A stretch of 64,000 nt of DNA from Cadophora sp. MPI-SDFR-AT-0126. Taxonomy: Eukaryota > Ascomycota > Leotiomycetes > Helotiales > Ploettnerulaceae. This document shows positions 47,169 through 58,045 of this stretch, in pieces. Position 1 is the stretch's first letter; every line of letters starts with the position of its first letter. A program made the position numbers and the translations under genes. The stretch spans positions 62,001 through 126,000 of the forward strand of contig JAGMVK010000003.1 of assembly GCA_020747065.1 (NCBI GenBank), given 5' to 3'. Under the pieces are notes generated by a model that was not told where the DNA came from, searched no databases, and saw nothing but the letters and a program-made list of their open reading frames with translations.

Positions 47169-48093
47169 ATGGCGTCCTCAACATCTGTTTCGGAAGCGTA
47201 CCCGGCGGATGAAAGCTCATGGGACATCGAAGAACCTTCGAGATAGCAAAACACTAGTTGATACTTCTCCTTTAATTCAGTGGCATGAGTTGCCTCCTTG
47301 GCAACAGGACAACCATTTCATACTCTCTGGCTATCGTCCCCAATCTAGATCATATTGCCAGTCCCTAGAGAGTCTAAAACAGGTTCATAATGAAACCGTC
47401 AACATTTATTCCCACCTCCTCGGCTCAGTTCTCTTCGCTACGCTGCCGATCTATATGTGCAGCCAGGTCTATCCTCGCTGCACTTGTGCTCATCTCGGAG
47501 ACTTTGTTGTCTTCTCAATATTCTTCTTTGGTATAGTCGTTTGCTTCTTTTTCTCGGCAACTTTCCACATTCTGGCGAGCCATAGTGAAGGAGTGGTAGC
47601 ACTTAGTAATCACCTTGACTACTTGGGCATTGTTGCCTTGATGTGGGGATCGACTATTCCTTCTATCTATTATGGTTTCTATGATGACTCGCAACTTCAG
47701 AAGTTTTACTGGTCGGTAGTAACTATACTAGCTGCTCTTTGCATCGTTGCCACCCTTGACCGAAGGTTCCAGCAGCCGAGTCTCCGGCAATATCGAGTTG
47801 CTATCTATTCAGGTCTTGGTCTCTCTGCGATCGTTTTCATTATACATGGCCTTGAAATTCATGGTTGGGAGACTCAGAACCGTAGAATGAGCTTAAGTTG
47901 GATGGGGCTAATGGGTATCCTCAATTTAACGGGAGCTATTGTATATGCTACAAGGGTCCCAGAAAGATGGTACCCAAGGAGGTATGACATTTGCGGCAGC
48001 AGTCATCAGATACTTCATTTTATGGTCATATTCGCTGGGTTGGCACATATGATTGGCTTGTTAAGTGCCTTCGAATATGTGCACAGAGCGTAA
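47169..48093 (+). CDS. PAQR / adiponectin-receptor-like seven-span membrane protein
   Basis: Member of the hemolysin-III/AdipoR family (PF03006; IZH proteins of yeast). Exons 47169-47197 and 47247-48093 give 291 aa. The 49-nt intron (GTACCC...GATAG) joins MASSTSVSEA to KTLVDTSPLIQWHELPPW, so the in-frame ATG at 47209 is intronic in this model. Conserved zinc/hydrolase-site blocks are present: NETVNIYSHLLG, FSATFHILASHS, NHLDYLGI and HQILHFMVIFAGLAHM. Seven hydrophobic segments are visible. Family members are linked to sterol, zinc or ceramide signalling; the ligand here is unknown. If the intron is not used, translation would start at 47209 (294 aa) behind an overlapping short upstream frame. 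Confidence 0.9.
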
Positions 48094-48613
48094 GTCAGAG
48101 TACCAGGAAGATATATCCGCTAAGTATAGGGAGAGGGGGCAGGAGGAAGTATTTGGTACTGCAGGCTTTAACATAGAGCGTAAGGAAACGCGTTCCCTTA
48201 CTCTTCAAGGGTTAAGTTATGATTTTCAATTCTCCTCGGACATTCACACCAGCTCCTGACCACCTACGCCAGCTGGCTACTACTTATTAAACATCTGATC
48301 TTGGGGAATCCTCTGACGATCCACATAGCACAGCCATCTCCTCAACACAGCGGCTCTATAATTCTCTGGTGGCGTCACCAGGCTGAATTCAGTGTCAGAA
48401 TATCCGTGACGTCAGCACAATGGAGAGAATTTTCGTAGTCAAAATGAGATGGACGTGGGGCAATTTCTGAGCGCTTATGAAATTTATATGCTCAGAGACA
48501 AAGCAATGAACAAAAAAATCATATTCAAGGCCCACTGTATCGTAAAGCTGGCGTAGTGTTATGCACAGTGATGACCTTACAATTTTCTACCGTGCGTCTC
48601 ATAGGCTCAAACT
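48094..48613. other. Spacer left of the hAT element
   Basis: 3' flank of the PAQR gene; no other gene recognised. Confidence 0.35.
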
Positions 48614-48621
48614 GCTTGAAG

Positions 48622-49490
48622 CAGTGTAGCTAATAGTAATACTTCCGTAATACGTCCCATATTTTGCAAGTTCAATACTACCAGCGTAATCAGAATTGGA
48701 GAAATACTCCGTACCATTTATAACAGTAATTACGTACTAATACAAGCCGTATAAACGTATTACTACCGTATTGTCGCTCTCAATATCATATTAAGGCTAT
48801 TCCCAATTCTCATCCACCACTACATTCTTGAGCTTCAATCACGATTTTAAGCACTCTAGCGACTCTAGGACATCTATCGTCATCTTATTTCGTCGATTGG
48901 TAAGCTGAATTCCTATAGAGGAGAAGACACTCTCAGGCCTGGCAGATATTGCAGGGATCAAAATAATATCTAGCGCCATCTTGCTCAAATTTGGGTAATT
49001 GCGTTAACGCGTGCCCTCTAACTACCACTTTCTTGCGTCATCTGCATCCAGGCTCGTAGAAGACTCGCAATATGAAAATATTAGTGTCGATATAGCTGGG
49101 TTGAGTTAAGCGAAGCAGTATCGCCACGAGAATCTATATTCAATTGGTTATAACTTTACCATTTTACCATTAAAAATTATAATTCTTAGATCATTGGAAT
49201 CGGATAATTCTGTTCTTTAACTTAATGTAAATATACTATCGTAGTGCGAGTTTTTCTGATTTAATGCAAGATTGAATATAGTGGTTCGCTTAATTTTCTC
49301 ATTCTCCCCCTCTTGAGTCGCAACCTCCTAATTATCGCCGTACTAATAGTATACCACGATATCACTTAAAATTATTTAATAGTACGTATTCGAGGGTCTA
49401 ATACGATTATAGGTCATGGTAAAGTATTAAAAGGTATCGTATCGTATTTATCGCCGTATTACTTTATAGGTAATACTATTAGCTATACTA
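48622..49490 (-). mobile_element. Deleted hAT transposon (869 bp)
   Basis: Terminal inverted repeats start CAGTGTAGCTAATAGTA on the left; the right end reads, in complement, TAGTATAGCTAATAGTA. 8-bp target duplications GCTTGAAG (48614-48621) and GCTTGGAG (49491-49498) differ by one G/A. Inside on the minus strand (about 49090-48790) is a hAT C-terminal dimerisation relic: DDARKWWLEGTR, PNLSKMALDIILIPAISARP, FSSIGIQLTNRRNKM and LKSWLKLKN. The rest of the transposase is missing. An 8-bp duplication and a CAGTG start are hallmarks of hAT elements. Confidence 0.85.
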
Positions 49491-49498
49491 GCTTGGAG

Positions 49499-50186
49499 TA
49501 TTATCCTCGAACTCCAACTCCCAACAGTTAGCAACTTCAAACTTCCTCTTAGCCCTCTTCAGCTCCTTATCAACTAGTGGCCCGTCGCATACGAGGCTCA
49601 AACTACCTCTATCTTCGATATCTTCCTTACCATCATTCTCCTTATCAGATACAGAGTGGCGAGATATATAACGTCTCGCCCCCCCCTTTGGCAACCCTTT
49701 TACACTAAAACTCACTACTTTAAATAATTAATATCTTTATTATTTATTAATAGAGTAAGCTGAAACTAAAGATATAGACTATTTTTATAAGGTCTTTTAG
49801 ATTATAATAGTTTTATTTATTTCATATTATATAATCCTACAGAGTAAGTATTTAAAGTTCAAAAAAATTCTCTTATACAAATTTAGTATAAAAATGATTT
49901 TTCTTATTTTTTTAATAACCTTTTTTATTATTTATATAAAAATTTAAAACTAATAATAAACATATAATAGATAGATTTTTTTAAGATTCTTAAGTTTAAG
50001 AGTAATTCTATTAGTAATTATTAAATAATTAAGTAAAGTATAGAGCACTATATAAAATATTTGTATAAGAGAAATTAATTACTTAATAAAAAAGGAATTA
50101 CTAATTCAATTACTTTAAAACTTTGAAATATTCAAGGTTTCTATCTTAATTTTATATAATATAAGTTTCATATAATTTTATATATT
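49499..50186. other. Spacer, mostly TA-rich
   Basis: A 75-codon minus frame (49488-49715) overlaps the hAT edge and has no recognised domain. From about 49720 the DNA is strongly TA-rich without coding motifs. Confidence 0.35.
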
Positions 50187-50933
50187 CTTATCAGTGTAGT
50201 AAGGTTAGCTAGAATAATATTATATATTTAAGAATTCTAAATTAAGAAAAAAAGGAAGGAAGAAGTAGAATATTACTTAATATCTAAGTAAATATAAGTA
50301 CTTAATAAGGCTAGTCCTAATCGAGCTTAAGGCCTTACTTCATAGTTCCTTTAATAATTCATAGGATATAATATATACTATATAATATATGACTTAATTA
50401 TTATTATAGTTTGTAACACTATCGCTGATATTATAATTACTTATAATACTAGGTAGCTTAGGATAGTTATAATAATCTAGATAATAAATAGTACTCTATA
50501 AATAACTTTAAATATACTTCTAATAAGCTTAAGTAATACTACCTCTAATATAAGAATAAGCCTAGATTACTAAAGATACTACTTAAGTAATTAGAAGTAT
50601 TCTATTATAAAGAGAATAATTATAAGAGACTAAATAATAATAGTAAGGAAATAGCTATAGGACTAAAGACTACTTTCTTCTAAGAGAGAAAAGAGAGATA
50701 ATATTATAAGTTATAATAATAATTAAGTCGTATATTACGTAATATATATTATATCCTATAAATTATAAAAAGAATTATAGAGTAAGGCCTTAAGCTCGAT
50801 TAAGACTAGCCTTATTAAGCGCTTATATCTACTCAGATATTAAGCAATATTTTACTCCTTCTTTCCTTTCCTCCTTAATTTAGAATTCTCGAAAATACAA
50901 TATTATTCTAGCTAACTCTACTACGCCGATAAG
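50187..50933. mobile_element. Fold-back element with about 225-bp inverted arms
   Basis: Left arm about 50187-50412 and right arm about 50708-50933 are inverted copies starting CTTATC, then CAGTGTAGTA on the left versus CGGCGTAGTA on the right (read in complement). They share AAGGCTAGTC and CGAGCTTAAGGCCTTAC. Differences are mainly transitions. The roughly 295-bp TA-rich centre has no coding frame. No clean target duplication was found, so the outer ends are approximate. Confidence 0.72.
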
Positions 50934-51057
50934 AGCTTCGTGACGGATACTTCGGTTCTCAAGAATACAGAACGAGCATTAAGGAGCGCGATCGACGAGA
51001 TCAAATTGAGCAACTTAGGATATAATTGCGAGATCGAGACCAAGTATTAGTATAGAC

Positions 51058-51497
51058 CAGTGTGACTAGCTAGAGCTTACTTTTTTTTTAAAAGTCAACT
51101 AGACTTAAATCCAGGCTGTTTTGAGCCCGCCAGATCTCACTTTATTCTTAGAGTTAACTAGACTCAAATCCGGGCTGTTTTGAACCAGCCAGATCTTACT
51201 TTGCTTTTCGAATCGATTAGACTCTAATCCAAGTTGTTTTGAATCAGTCAGATCTCACTTTGTTTTTTAGATCGGTCAGACTGAAATCTCGGCTATTTTT
51301 GAGTCAGCTAGAACCCACACCTACTATCTTCTAAAGCGAATAGACTCAAATCCAGGCTGTCTTGAATTAGCCACATCCCATTTAGTTCTGGATCGATCAG
51401 ACTCAAATTTAAGCCATTTTGAAGTCGGCCAGATCTCACTTTATTTTTTGAGTCAACTAGGTTCAAATCTAAGCCACTTTTGAAGCGGCTAGACTGG
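51058..51497. repeat. 59-bp minisatellite, about seven units
   Basis: Tandem units of about 59 bp carry AGACTCAAATCC, GGCTGTTTTGA and CCAGATCTCACTTT blocks, with 10-25% divergence between units. The array begins with a partial unit and ends about 20 bp before the stop codon of the membrane-protein gene. The minus frame at 51308-51514 is just the translated repeat. Confidence 0.85.
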
Positions 51498-51515
51498 ATT
51501 AACACCCCCTTCAAT

Positions 51516-52351
51516 CTAAATCAACACCAATGAATCTTCGAAACTCTCCTTCATTCCCATATCCTTCAGACACAGCGAAATATCCGCAATCGTAGCATTT
51601 CGCTCCGGAATCATTTTATGAAGACAAGCTCCAAGCTTCCCCAATACATTCTCGATCGCAATCTTCGCTTGCAGATCCCTTGATACCGTATACATATGCC
51701 ATACACTATTTGGTGCATCACCGAACATAACAGCCCATAGCCAAACGATAGCGTAGAGCAACAGATAAAGACCTAGTATACCCCACGATAAACCTATGAT
51801 AGCCTTTCTGGCTTGCTTTTGTTCCTCGGGGTCAAGTGGCAAGGGTGCGGAATCATGTGATTTGGCTTCGTGTCCTGGATACGCTGAGATGATCCCTAGC
51901 TATTTGGATATGTCAGCCAGTTCATCCACGAACGCATCTCAAGAGATAGACCTACAATCATCAAAGAAGAAAGCGGGAATAAAACCAAAAAGAACGCCAA
52001 CAACGCGAATCCCATCGGATCAACGCCTAGGCTACTCAGCACAGCCCATGTGAACATCCAAATGAGCATCGGTGCCATCGCAAACACAAACCAACCCCAA
52101 TCACGCAGCGTCATCGAAGGCGGCGTTATGGGTTGTTGCGCCTCCGTGACAACATCCTCGGCGACTATCGTTGAGTTCAAAAGAGGTGTTGAGGAAGAGT
52201 ACGATGGTGGTGGAACGAAGGATTCATGGACATCATTTATAGCAGTCTGGACTTCTTGCCTAATAAGTTGTGCGACGTCGGGGTCGAGCGGCCTGACGTT
52301 GGTAAGTGGTGATTCTCCTTCGTCCACTGTCGTGCATTTCGTAGTTGCCAT
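51516..52351 (-). CDS. Hypothetical three-span membrane protein
   Basis: Family not recognised. Two frames join across a plausible 56-nt intron (51955-51900; GTAGGT...AATAG with CTGAC branch): exons 52351-51956 and 51899-51516, 259 aa, no frame change. The start ATG at 52351 has a favourable context (AAAATGGC). The N-terminal 75 residues are polar, with VPPPSYSSS. Two hydrophobic spans follow (FAMAPMLIWMFTWAVL; ALLAFFLVLFPLSSLMI), a short loop, and a third span (GILGLYLLLYAIVWLWAVMF), then a soluble tail. Separately the second frame lacks any ATG near its start, which supports the spliced model. Its 3' end abuts the minisatellite. Confidence 0.6.
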
Positions 52352-52496
52352 TTTAAATATTGTAGGTATGATCACGGAGGCAGACTGCGACTAGACGTGA
52401 TTATAAGCATATTCGGGGTTTGTTAGCCAGCTGAACGATACCAGGGCTTTCAAGTAATAGCGGGGTAATTGTGGCCGACTGGGTATATGTGGTGGA

Positions 52497-52967
52497 TTAC
52501 TTCAGGTGGTGGTCACGCGTACAGCTCGAGGAGCCAGTTAAATCCTCCCATCCAATCCCACCCTGACTGTTTCCAAAGTATAGCTTATTCGCAATGATCA
52601 CAGCCACAACTTTGATGAGACAATTCGCGAATCTACCAAATTGCAGAGACATGTTTCTGAATACAGCCCAGATCATACCGAAACTTTGATCCTCTTCCGC
52701 CCTCTCCTCTTTCTCATCCCTGTTCCCACCCCCATTCGAAAACAGAATAAAAATTTCCACATCCTCGTCGAGGCTAGAATATTTGTCCATCCTGTTTACA
52801 ACAAGTAGTATATTAAAGGCATCACGTCCGACATCAATGGCATGGGAGCGGAGTAAGTAAAGTGCCAGGAAAAAGATAACAAAATCGAGTACCAGTGCCA
52901 TGTCATCATCTCGTACCATCATACACACGCCCGTATGAGTCTTCCAGCTTGCAACGACGCTCTTCAT
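52497..52967 (-). CDS. Hypothetical small membrane-associated protein (uncertain)
   Basis: A 156-codon frame with a hydrophobic stretch near residues 23-40 (MALVLDFVIFFLALYLL) and another near 125 (NCLIKVVAVIIANKLYFG). It starts only 14 nt after the stop of the carboxylesterase on the same strand, which is unusually close for a fungal gene, so it may lie inside that gene's 3' UTR or be chance. No family recognised. Confidence 0.3.
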   Translation of the reverse strand: MKSVVASWKTHTGVCMMVRDDDMALVLDFVIFFLALYLLRSHAIDVGRDAFNILLVVNRMDKYSSLDEDVEIFILFSNGGGNRDEKEERAEEDQSFGMIWAVFRNMSLQFGRFANCLIKVVAVIIANKLYFGNSQGGIGWEDLTGSSSCTRDHHLK

Positions 52968-52981
52968 CCACCTATCATCTC

Positions 52982-54975
52982 TTACAACCCCAAACTTCCT
53001 CCAATTCCACTAGCATAACGGCATCTTGCTTTCTGATCAGCGGGTATAATTTGCATCGCTGTATTGTTTGTCTCGAAATTCATTCTTGGCTGCTTCTGTC
53101 TGTCAAATCGTTCCCACAATGGCGTCCCTTTCAAACGATATGTATTTGGATCTCCCGTGCGAATGAATGACGTCCAGTATCCTCGTAAGATGGGGCCAAT
53201 ATGCGCATTGGTGCCATTCGGATAGTAGGAAGCGGGCTTTGAAGCATCACTCAAGGTAGTGTATTCGAGACCCCAGAGTAGAAAGGTATTGGAGACATGA
53301 CTGACTCCTGTACCTGATGCTTCAAGAGAGGGGTCTTTTACGTTGTAGCTAGTATGAAGTTATCGTCAGACATATACAAGATGCTTGCAATCTACTTGTA
53401 CAAATAAGTGTTAGCGACACCCTCTTCGTCATACGCTGCTGTGATGGCAATGCCTGGGCAATTGTATCTCATCTCCCCGTATACATTTGAGGCTGTTCGC
53501 CAGTAGGCACTGCTATTCGGTAATTGTTCCGCTTTTGGCCAAAGTCTGTCCACAACTGATAGTTGAGCTGCTGTGAGTTTACTAAATTGATTGCGAAGGA
53601 AAGAATTCATCGCGTAGACAGTAGCAGTGTTTTTGGGGGCATAATTTGTGCCCTCATTCGCACAATTTCTGGAACATCAGCTGAAAACTGCTTTATGCGG
53701 AATGAAACGTACCCCATGAGAAGCGGTATCTTGAGGAACTGGCCCGTGTTGTAAAGATTGTAGGTATAGTCTGGAGTAAAGTTCCCATCAATGACATTGG
53801 AGTACATGAAAACCGGATTATCGCCTGCGCCACCTGGTGTTGGAACGTAAATGTTTTTGGCTTGTAAATGCACGACATCTAGCTGTCTTAAGCACTTCAG
53901 TGTATTAGTAGCATTTTCGCAGCCGACACGGTTCACGAGGCTGTCGTACTGATACTGAGATTCGGTGACAGTGAGCTGAGCGCCGAATGATGGCGAAGAT
54001 GCGTAAGCTCTATGATACAGCCCCTCGTCTCTCCCGCCGTAGCCTGATAGATGGAGGTCGACCGATGCAGCTCCAGCTGAGTCTCCACCAATGGTGACAC
54101 TCTTAGGATCACCTCCGAACTATGTTACGTGAGTAAAAATCGCCGCACGGTTAGAGATGGAGTATTACCTTTATAATGTGTTTTTGTACCCACTGAAACA
54201 CTTTTCTCTGGTCGAAGAGCCCAACATTCAAATCGCCGTCTTCAACGATCTCCTTGCTTGTCAGAAACCCATAAAGACTGACGCGGTAATTGAATGTCAC
54301 GACCAAAATCTCCCCTTCAGATGCTTTAATGATAGCTGTTGGATCCCCTGATTGCGTCTTTGTCAGTCACTCCAAACGAAAATGCGCGCCGGCACCTTAC
54401 AGTTTGCATTGCCGATACGATTGAAACCCCCTCCCCTACGGTGACATGCAATCAGTATTGATGAAGGTAAAAATGATCTGATGCGCTTGGGAGAGAAAAT
54501 GAAAATTTCTCAGTCCCGAATGATCGGGCTCAAGCGAAACTTGAAAGAGGGTGTGGATCCTGAAATGCACGAACTGAATGAATATCCAAACTGGCAGGGT
54601 TTTTTTGACGAGGACTGGCCGGAAAACATTGAGGAATAGACAATCTTCCGAGGAAGTAGAGGGGATAGTCAACGCCTCTGAAGCCAAGCATGATGGGCCG
54701 AACTGTATCCTGTATTAGTATCTAGACCCCATTTATGGATAAACACATACTGTGTCAGCGAGCTGAAGAGTTTTGTTCACAATGGGATCTTGCGGATTCC
54801 GAAATCTACGATCTCCAGTAGGAGGAGCAGCGAATCGAATTCCACGCCACTGGGTAATACCTTGAGAGGACACAAATCCCTGATAAGAGGTATATCCGAG
54901 GTCGATCGTTAAGTTTGAGGAGAGAGCTAGAGATGGTGCTCTCAGCAGCAGCCATGTTGCAACAAAAAACCGCAT
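52982..54975 (-). CDS. Secreted type-B carboxylesterase
   Basis: Alpha/beta-hydrolase (PF00135) cleaving carboxylic esters. Exons in transcript order: 54975-54751, 54702-54575, 54435-54401, 54347-54169, 54119-53713, 53668-53396, 53348-52982; 537 aa in frame. Signal peptide MRFFVATWLLLRAPSLALS. Family motifs: QWRGIRFAAPP, SEDCLFLNVF, the oxyanion-hole segment FIQGGGF split by intron 2, and the nucleophile elbow GGDSAGAA. The acid residue is probably the Glu of ANEGTNY and the base the His of GVSHVSN. The tail contains FIRTGDPN. Several N-glycosylation sequons (for example NLT, NKT, NAT) fit secretion. Introns are 44-139 nt; the 139-nt intron 2 has an unusual GTTCGT donor and is the least certain. 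Confidence 0.88.
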
Positions 54976-56364
54976 TTTCGACTGCGGGGGACAGCGACAT
55001 TCTTGCAGACAGACAAGAAGCAATACCGAGATGATTTTTTACTTATACTTTCATTTCATTTCCATCCCATTTTTGTTTCCATCCCATGTTTGAGGATGCT
55101 TCCGTATAGCGACAGTGAAGAAAATATCGCATCATCAAAGTGGGAGGTGGGGCATTGACCCACCGCGATATCCACAAGACAATCAAACTTTCTTTCAATC
55201 TTATTACTCTTCCACGTCTCTTTGACTATCCTAATTGTATGTACTCGGATGTTCCTGGTGACGAGTTCAACGCTGCTCTCACTTCTCACGGCTCGCGATG
55301 ACCTCGCTTAAATGTAAACAGTGGAATGGCCGCACTTCCGAGCCCAGTCCAATTCTTGGGCCCTACGAAGCCCAAGCATTTCCCCACTGGGCTCCGAATT
55401 ACGGAAGCGCAGCATCAATTGAAAGCCCACCTAATCTCACAAAGACCGGAATTAAGCCTTCTTTAGGCGGAACGTCGGATTCAACGACGCACAAGACCTT
55501 TTTCGAAAGGTAGCTCTTTTCCAATGCGAGCTCGTCTCAAGTGGAATTGGGCACCTTGGTTCAAATGTTCATAAGCACACCGGCGGACCTGATACGGTGT
55601 GCGTTGGCACCTGACAAGCTTTGGACATTTGGGAGATTGGGCTGACGCCAAGACCTGCCCCCCTGTGCATAGGACAAGGGTCTGCGCTCAGAATGCTTGC
55701 GATGCCCCTCCTTCCTCGCCTCCTGCCGAAGTCCACAACTTGTGTTCTGGTTCCTTGGACGCTGTATTGTGCGATTTAACTGGCAAGAAACAAAACGAGG
55801 TTAGCGACTTAAAGTCAGTACCAATTTGACTACGATACCAGCTTTTAGCCTTGATGGTGCACGTCGTGAGCTGTTACCGATGGGATTGAACATCGATTTC
55901 CAAGCTGAATGTCAGGACCTCCAACACGCCTGCAATTCAATGTAACGCTACTCTCCAAGCTCCGAGCGGTTCGTGTCCAAACTCGGTGAGTGCGAAAATC
56001 GGGGGTCTTCGTATCACAAATCGTCCCATAATTTCTGAATCGGAATGCCAGCTGACATGCAAGGCTTCGGGATAAGGATAATATCCAATCATTTCAGTCA
56101 ACGATACATTTGACAGTCAGAGTGGCTGCAATGCCAAGGTGAACGCAATGGTACTTTCAGAATTGTCACTGGATGGGTAAATTGCTGCAAAAATGCAACC
56201 GTAGAAAGTGGAAATATTGATTTCGGGGCTGAGGGGCACGATACTGCTTGTACCGCTTGATATTTTTGAAAATTCCTATATTCTATGTTCTTTGTCCTCT
56301 CTCTCCTCGGTGCTTTTATACCACAGACTTTCTATCCACAGAATTTAAAGTGCATACACTAGCC
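54976..56364. other. 1.4-kb intergenic region
   Basis: Divergent promoter space between the carboxylesterase and the Cys-rich secreted protein. Small frames (for example 55298-55513, 55599-55829) show no domain. Confidence 0.4.
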
Positions 56365-57552
56365 ATGTTATTACCTTCTTTTATACGAAACATCATGCTG
56401 ATGCTTGGTCTTGCGACCATAATCGTCGCGGACGCGAGAAATTGGAATCCCACAGGTCAAGGATGTGTTGACACTGATGGATTTCTTACCTGCTACCAAG
56501 CCAGGATAGATGATGCTGTCGGTTGTGTCAAAGCCTGCAATTCTACAAGCAAGGCTGGAACTCAAATCAATCAAGACTGTATCTTGGGATGCAATGGCGC
56601 TTGGCTTGCCGGCAACATTGGGTGTTGGATTCAAGGCTGTTGGAATCAGGTTGGCGCTTCTCCAAACTCCAAAGCTTGTCTAACCTGGCCAGGTCTACTC
56701 GTGCGAATACCAGATGGCTGCAATCAGCTACTTCAGCGATCTGGGCCTCGTGCAAAACGCCAATGTACCATTTTATCCTCCACCAGACAGTGCTGGTGCT
56801 GGTGCATGTTGTAAGTGGATGATGTCGCGCGAGAATTTGGCTGATAATAAAAGCATGCAATCTGGGATATGTGTGGGGAAACAAGACATACACCAATACG
56901 AATATGGCATGTTTGAATGTGGCAGCAAATGGAGATAGAGATGCGCTTAACGCATGCCAATGTTGTCAATTCTCATTTCCACTGTCAAAGTACGACTTTT
57001 CTCCCATCTTTGATATCTGCTGACTTATCTAGTATTTTTAACGTTTGTCCTACCTCCGATCTGTCCCTGTTCGGCATCGACAACGAGATTGCTGCTGCTC
57101 AAAGACTGGTCGGCAACTCCAAAGACAACTGTGCTATCCTGGAAACGAGCGCTGATACTTGTGTTGCTGAGCTTGGATTCCCCTACGCCGGAACAAAGAT
57201 CGTAAATTTGTTGAACCTGCCAACAGGAATACCGGGTTCTGATCCATTGGTGAACAATCCTGGAAATGCCTTCACAGACTTTGGATCACCATCTTATACT
57301 CTGTCCCTGTTTCCAGCATACTCTACAGTCATCAAACCGGCTGCTTTCAATACCAAGGCTGCGGCAGGAACTCAACCTATCAGTGCGACAATTACTGCCA
57401 AGGTAACAGGAAGTGCAAGTGTCGTCGAATCGTCAAGTACCGGGTCGGGGACCACTGCTGCTGTTTCGCCGAGCAAAACCAGTGGTAGTGCTCGTCTGCA
57501 TGTATGGTGGCTAGAACTTATGTTGGTCATCAGCGTCTGTGTATGGATGTAA
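56365..57552 (+). CDS. Secreted Cys-rich, probably GPI-anchored protein
   Basis: Function unknown. Exons 56365-56649, 56693-56810, 56854-56989 and 57033-57552 give 352 aa in one frame; all three introns are exactly 43 nt. An N-terminal signal peptide (MLMLGLATIIVADA region) precedes a Cys-rich domain with CYQARIDDAVGCVKACN, CILGCNGAWLAGNIGCW, SCEYQMAAISYF and GACSCNLGYVWGN, with paired-Cys blocks such as CQCC. After about residue 200 follow CPTSDLSLFG and CAILETSADTC. The C-terminus is Ser/Thr/Gly-rich and ends in a hydrophobic tail (WWLELMLVISVCVWM), the layout of a GPI-attachment signal. Similar layouts occur in fungal cell-wall and effector-like proteins; no activity can be assigned. The third junction (GTACGA...TCTAG) is the least typical. 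Confidence 0.75.
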
Positions 57553-58045
57553 GAAAAACAGACACTCTGATGCCTGTGGTGTGAAGCGATCTTCTACCTA
57601 TCCTTGCGAGTCCCAAAGAGCTAAAGGAATACATGGATGAGATTTTCTTTGCTTGGTACTTCCAATTATTCCTGTGACAGCATCTCCCCACCTCGTACTA
57701 GTCCGTAGCGCCTCCTTGATGTTAGTGTCTGTATGTAGCCCCACCTTTAGCCAAGAATCACTAGCTTTGCCCATTGCTAGTCCATCTGACCACGTCTGTC
57801 AACAATAAAGGCATCTATGACCACACTTGTGGCAGCATTGGACGATACTTGAATCTTACGTCTCTCCATTCAGCAAGTGACGTGTCCAATTCGATGAGGA
57901 ATTCGGTCAAGTTCTTTACTCATTCCAGTGGTCGCCACAATTATGTTGAAAGATTGGATGGTTGGATGGCAAAGCAACGCGTCCTCCTGAATTACCCTAA
58001 GTGAGGTTTCATACCTCGGACATGTTATCGATGTGCCAAAAAGTA
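57553..58045. other. Convergent intergenic spacer
   Basis: 3' flanks of two convergent genes; a 76-codon plus frame (57774-58004) has no domain. Confidence 0.35.

Noticed and set aside
51308..51514. 68-codon minus frame
   Set aside because: It is the translated 59-bp minisatellite.
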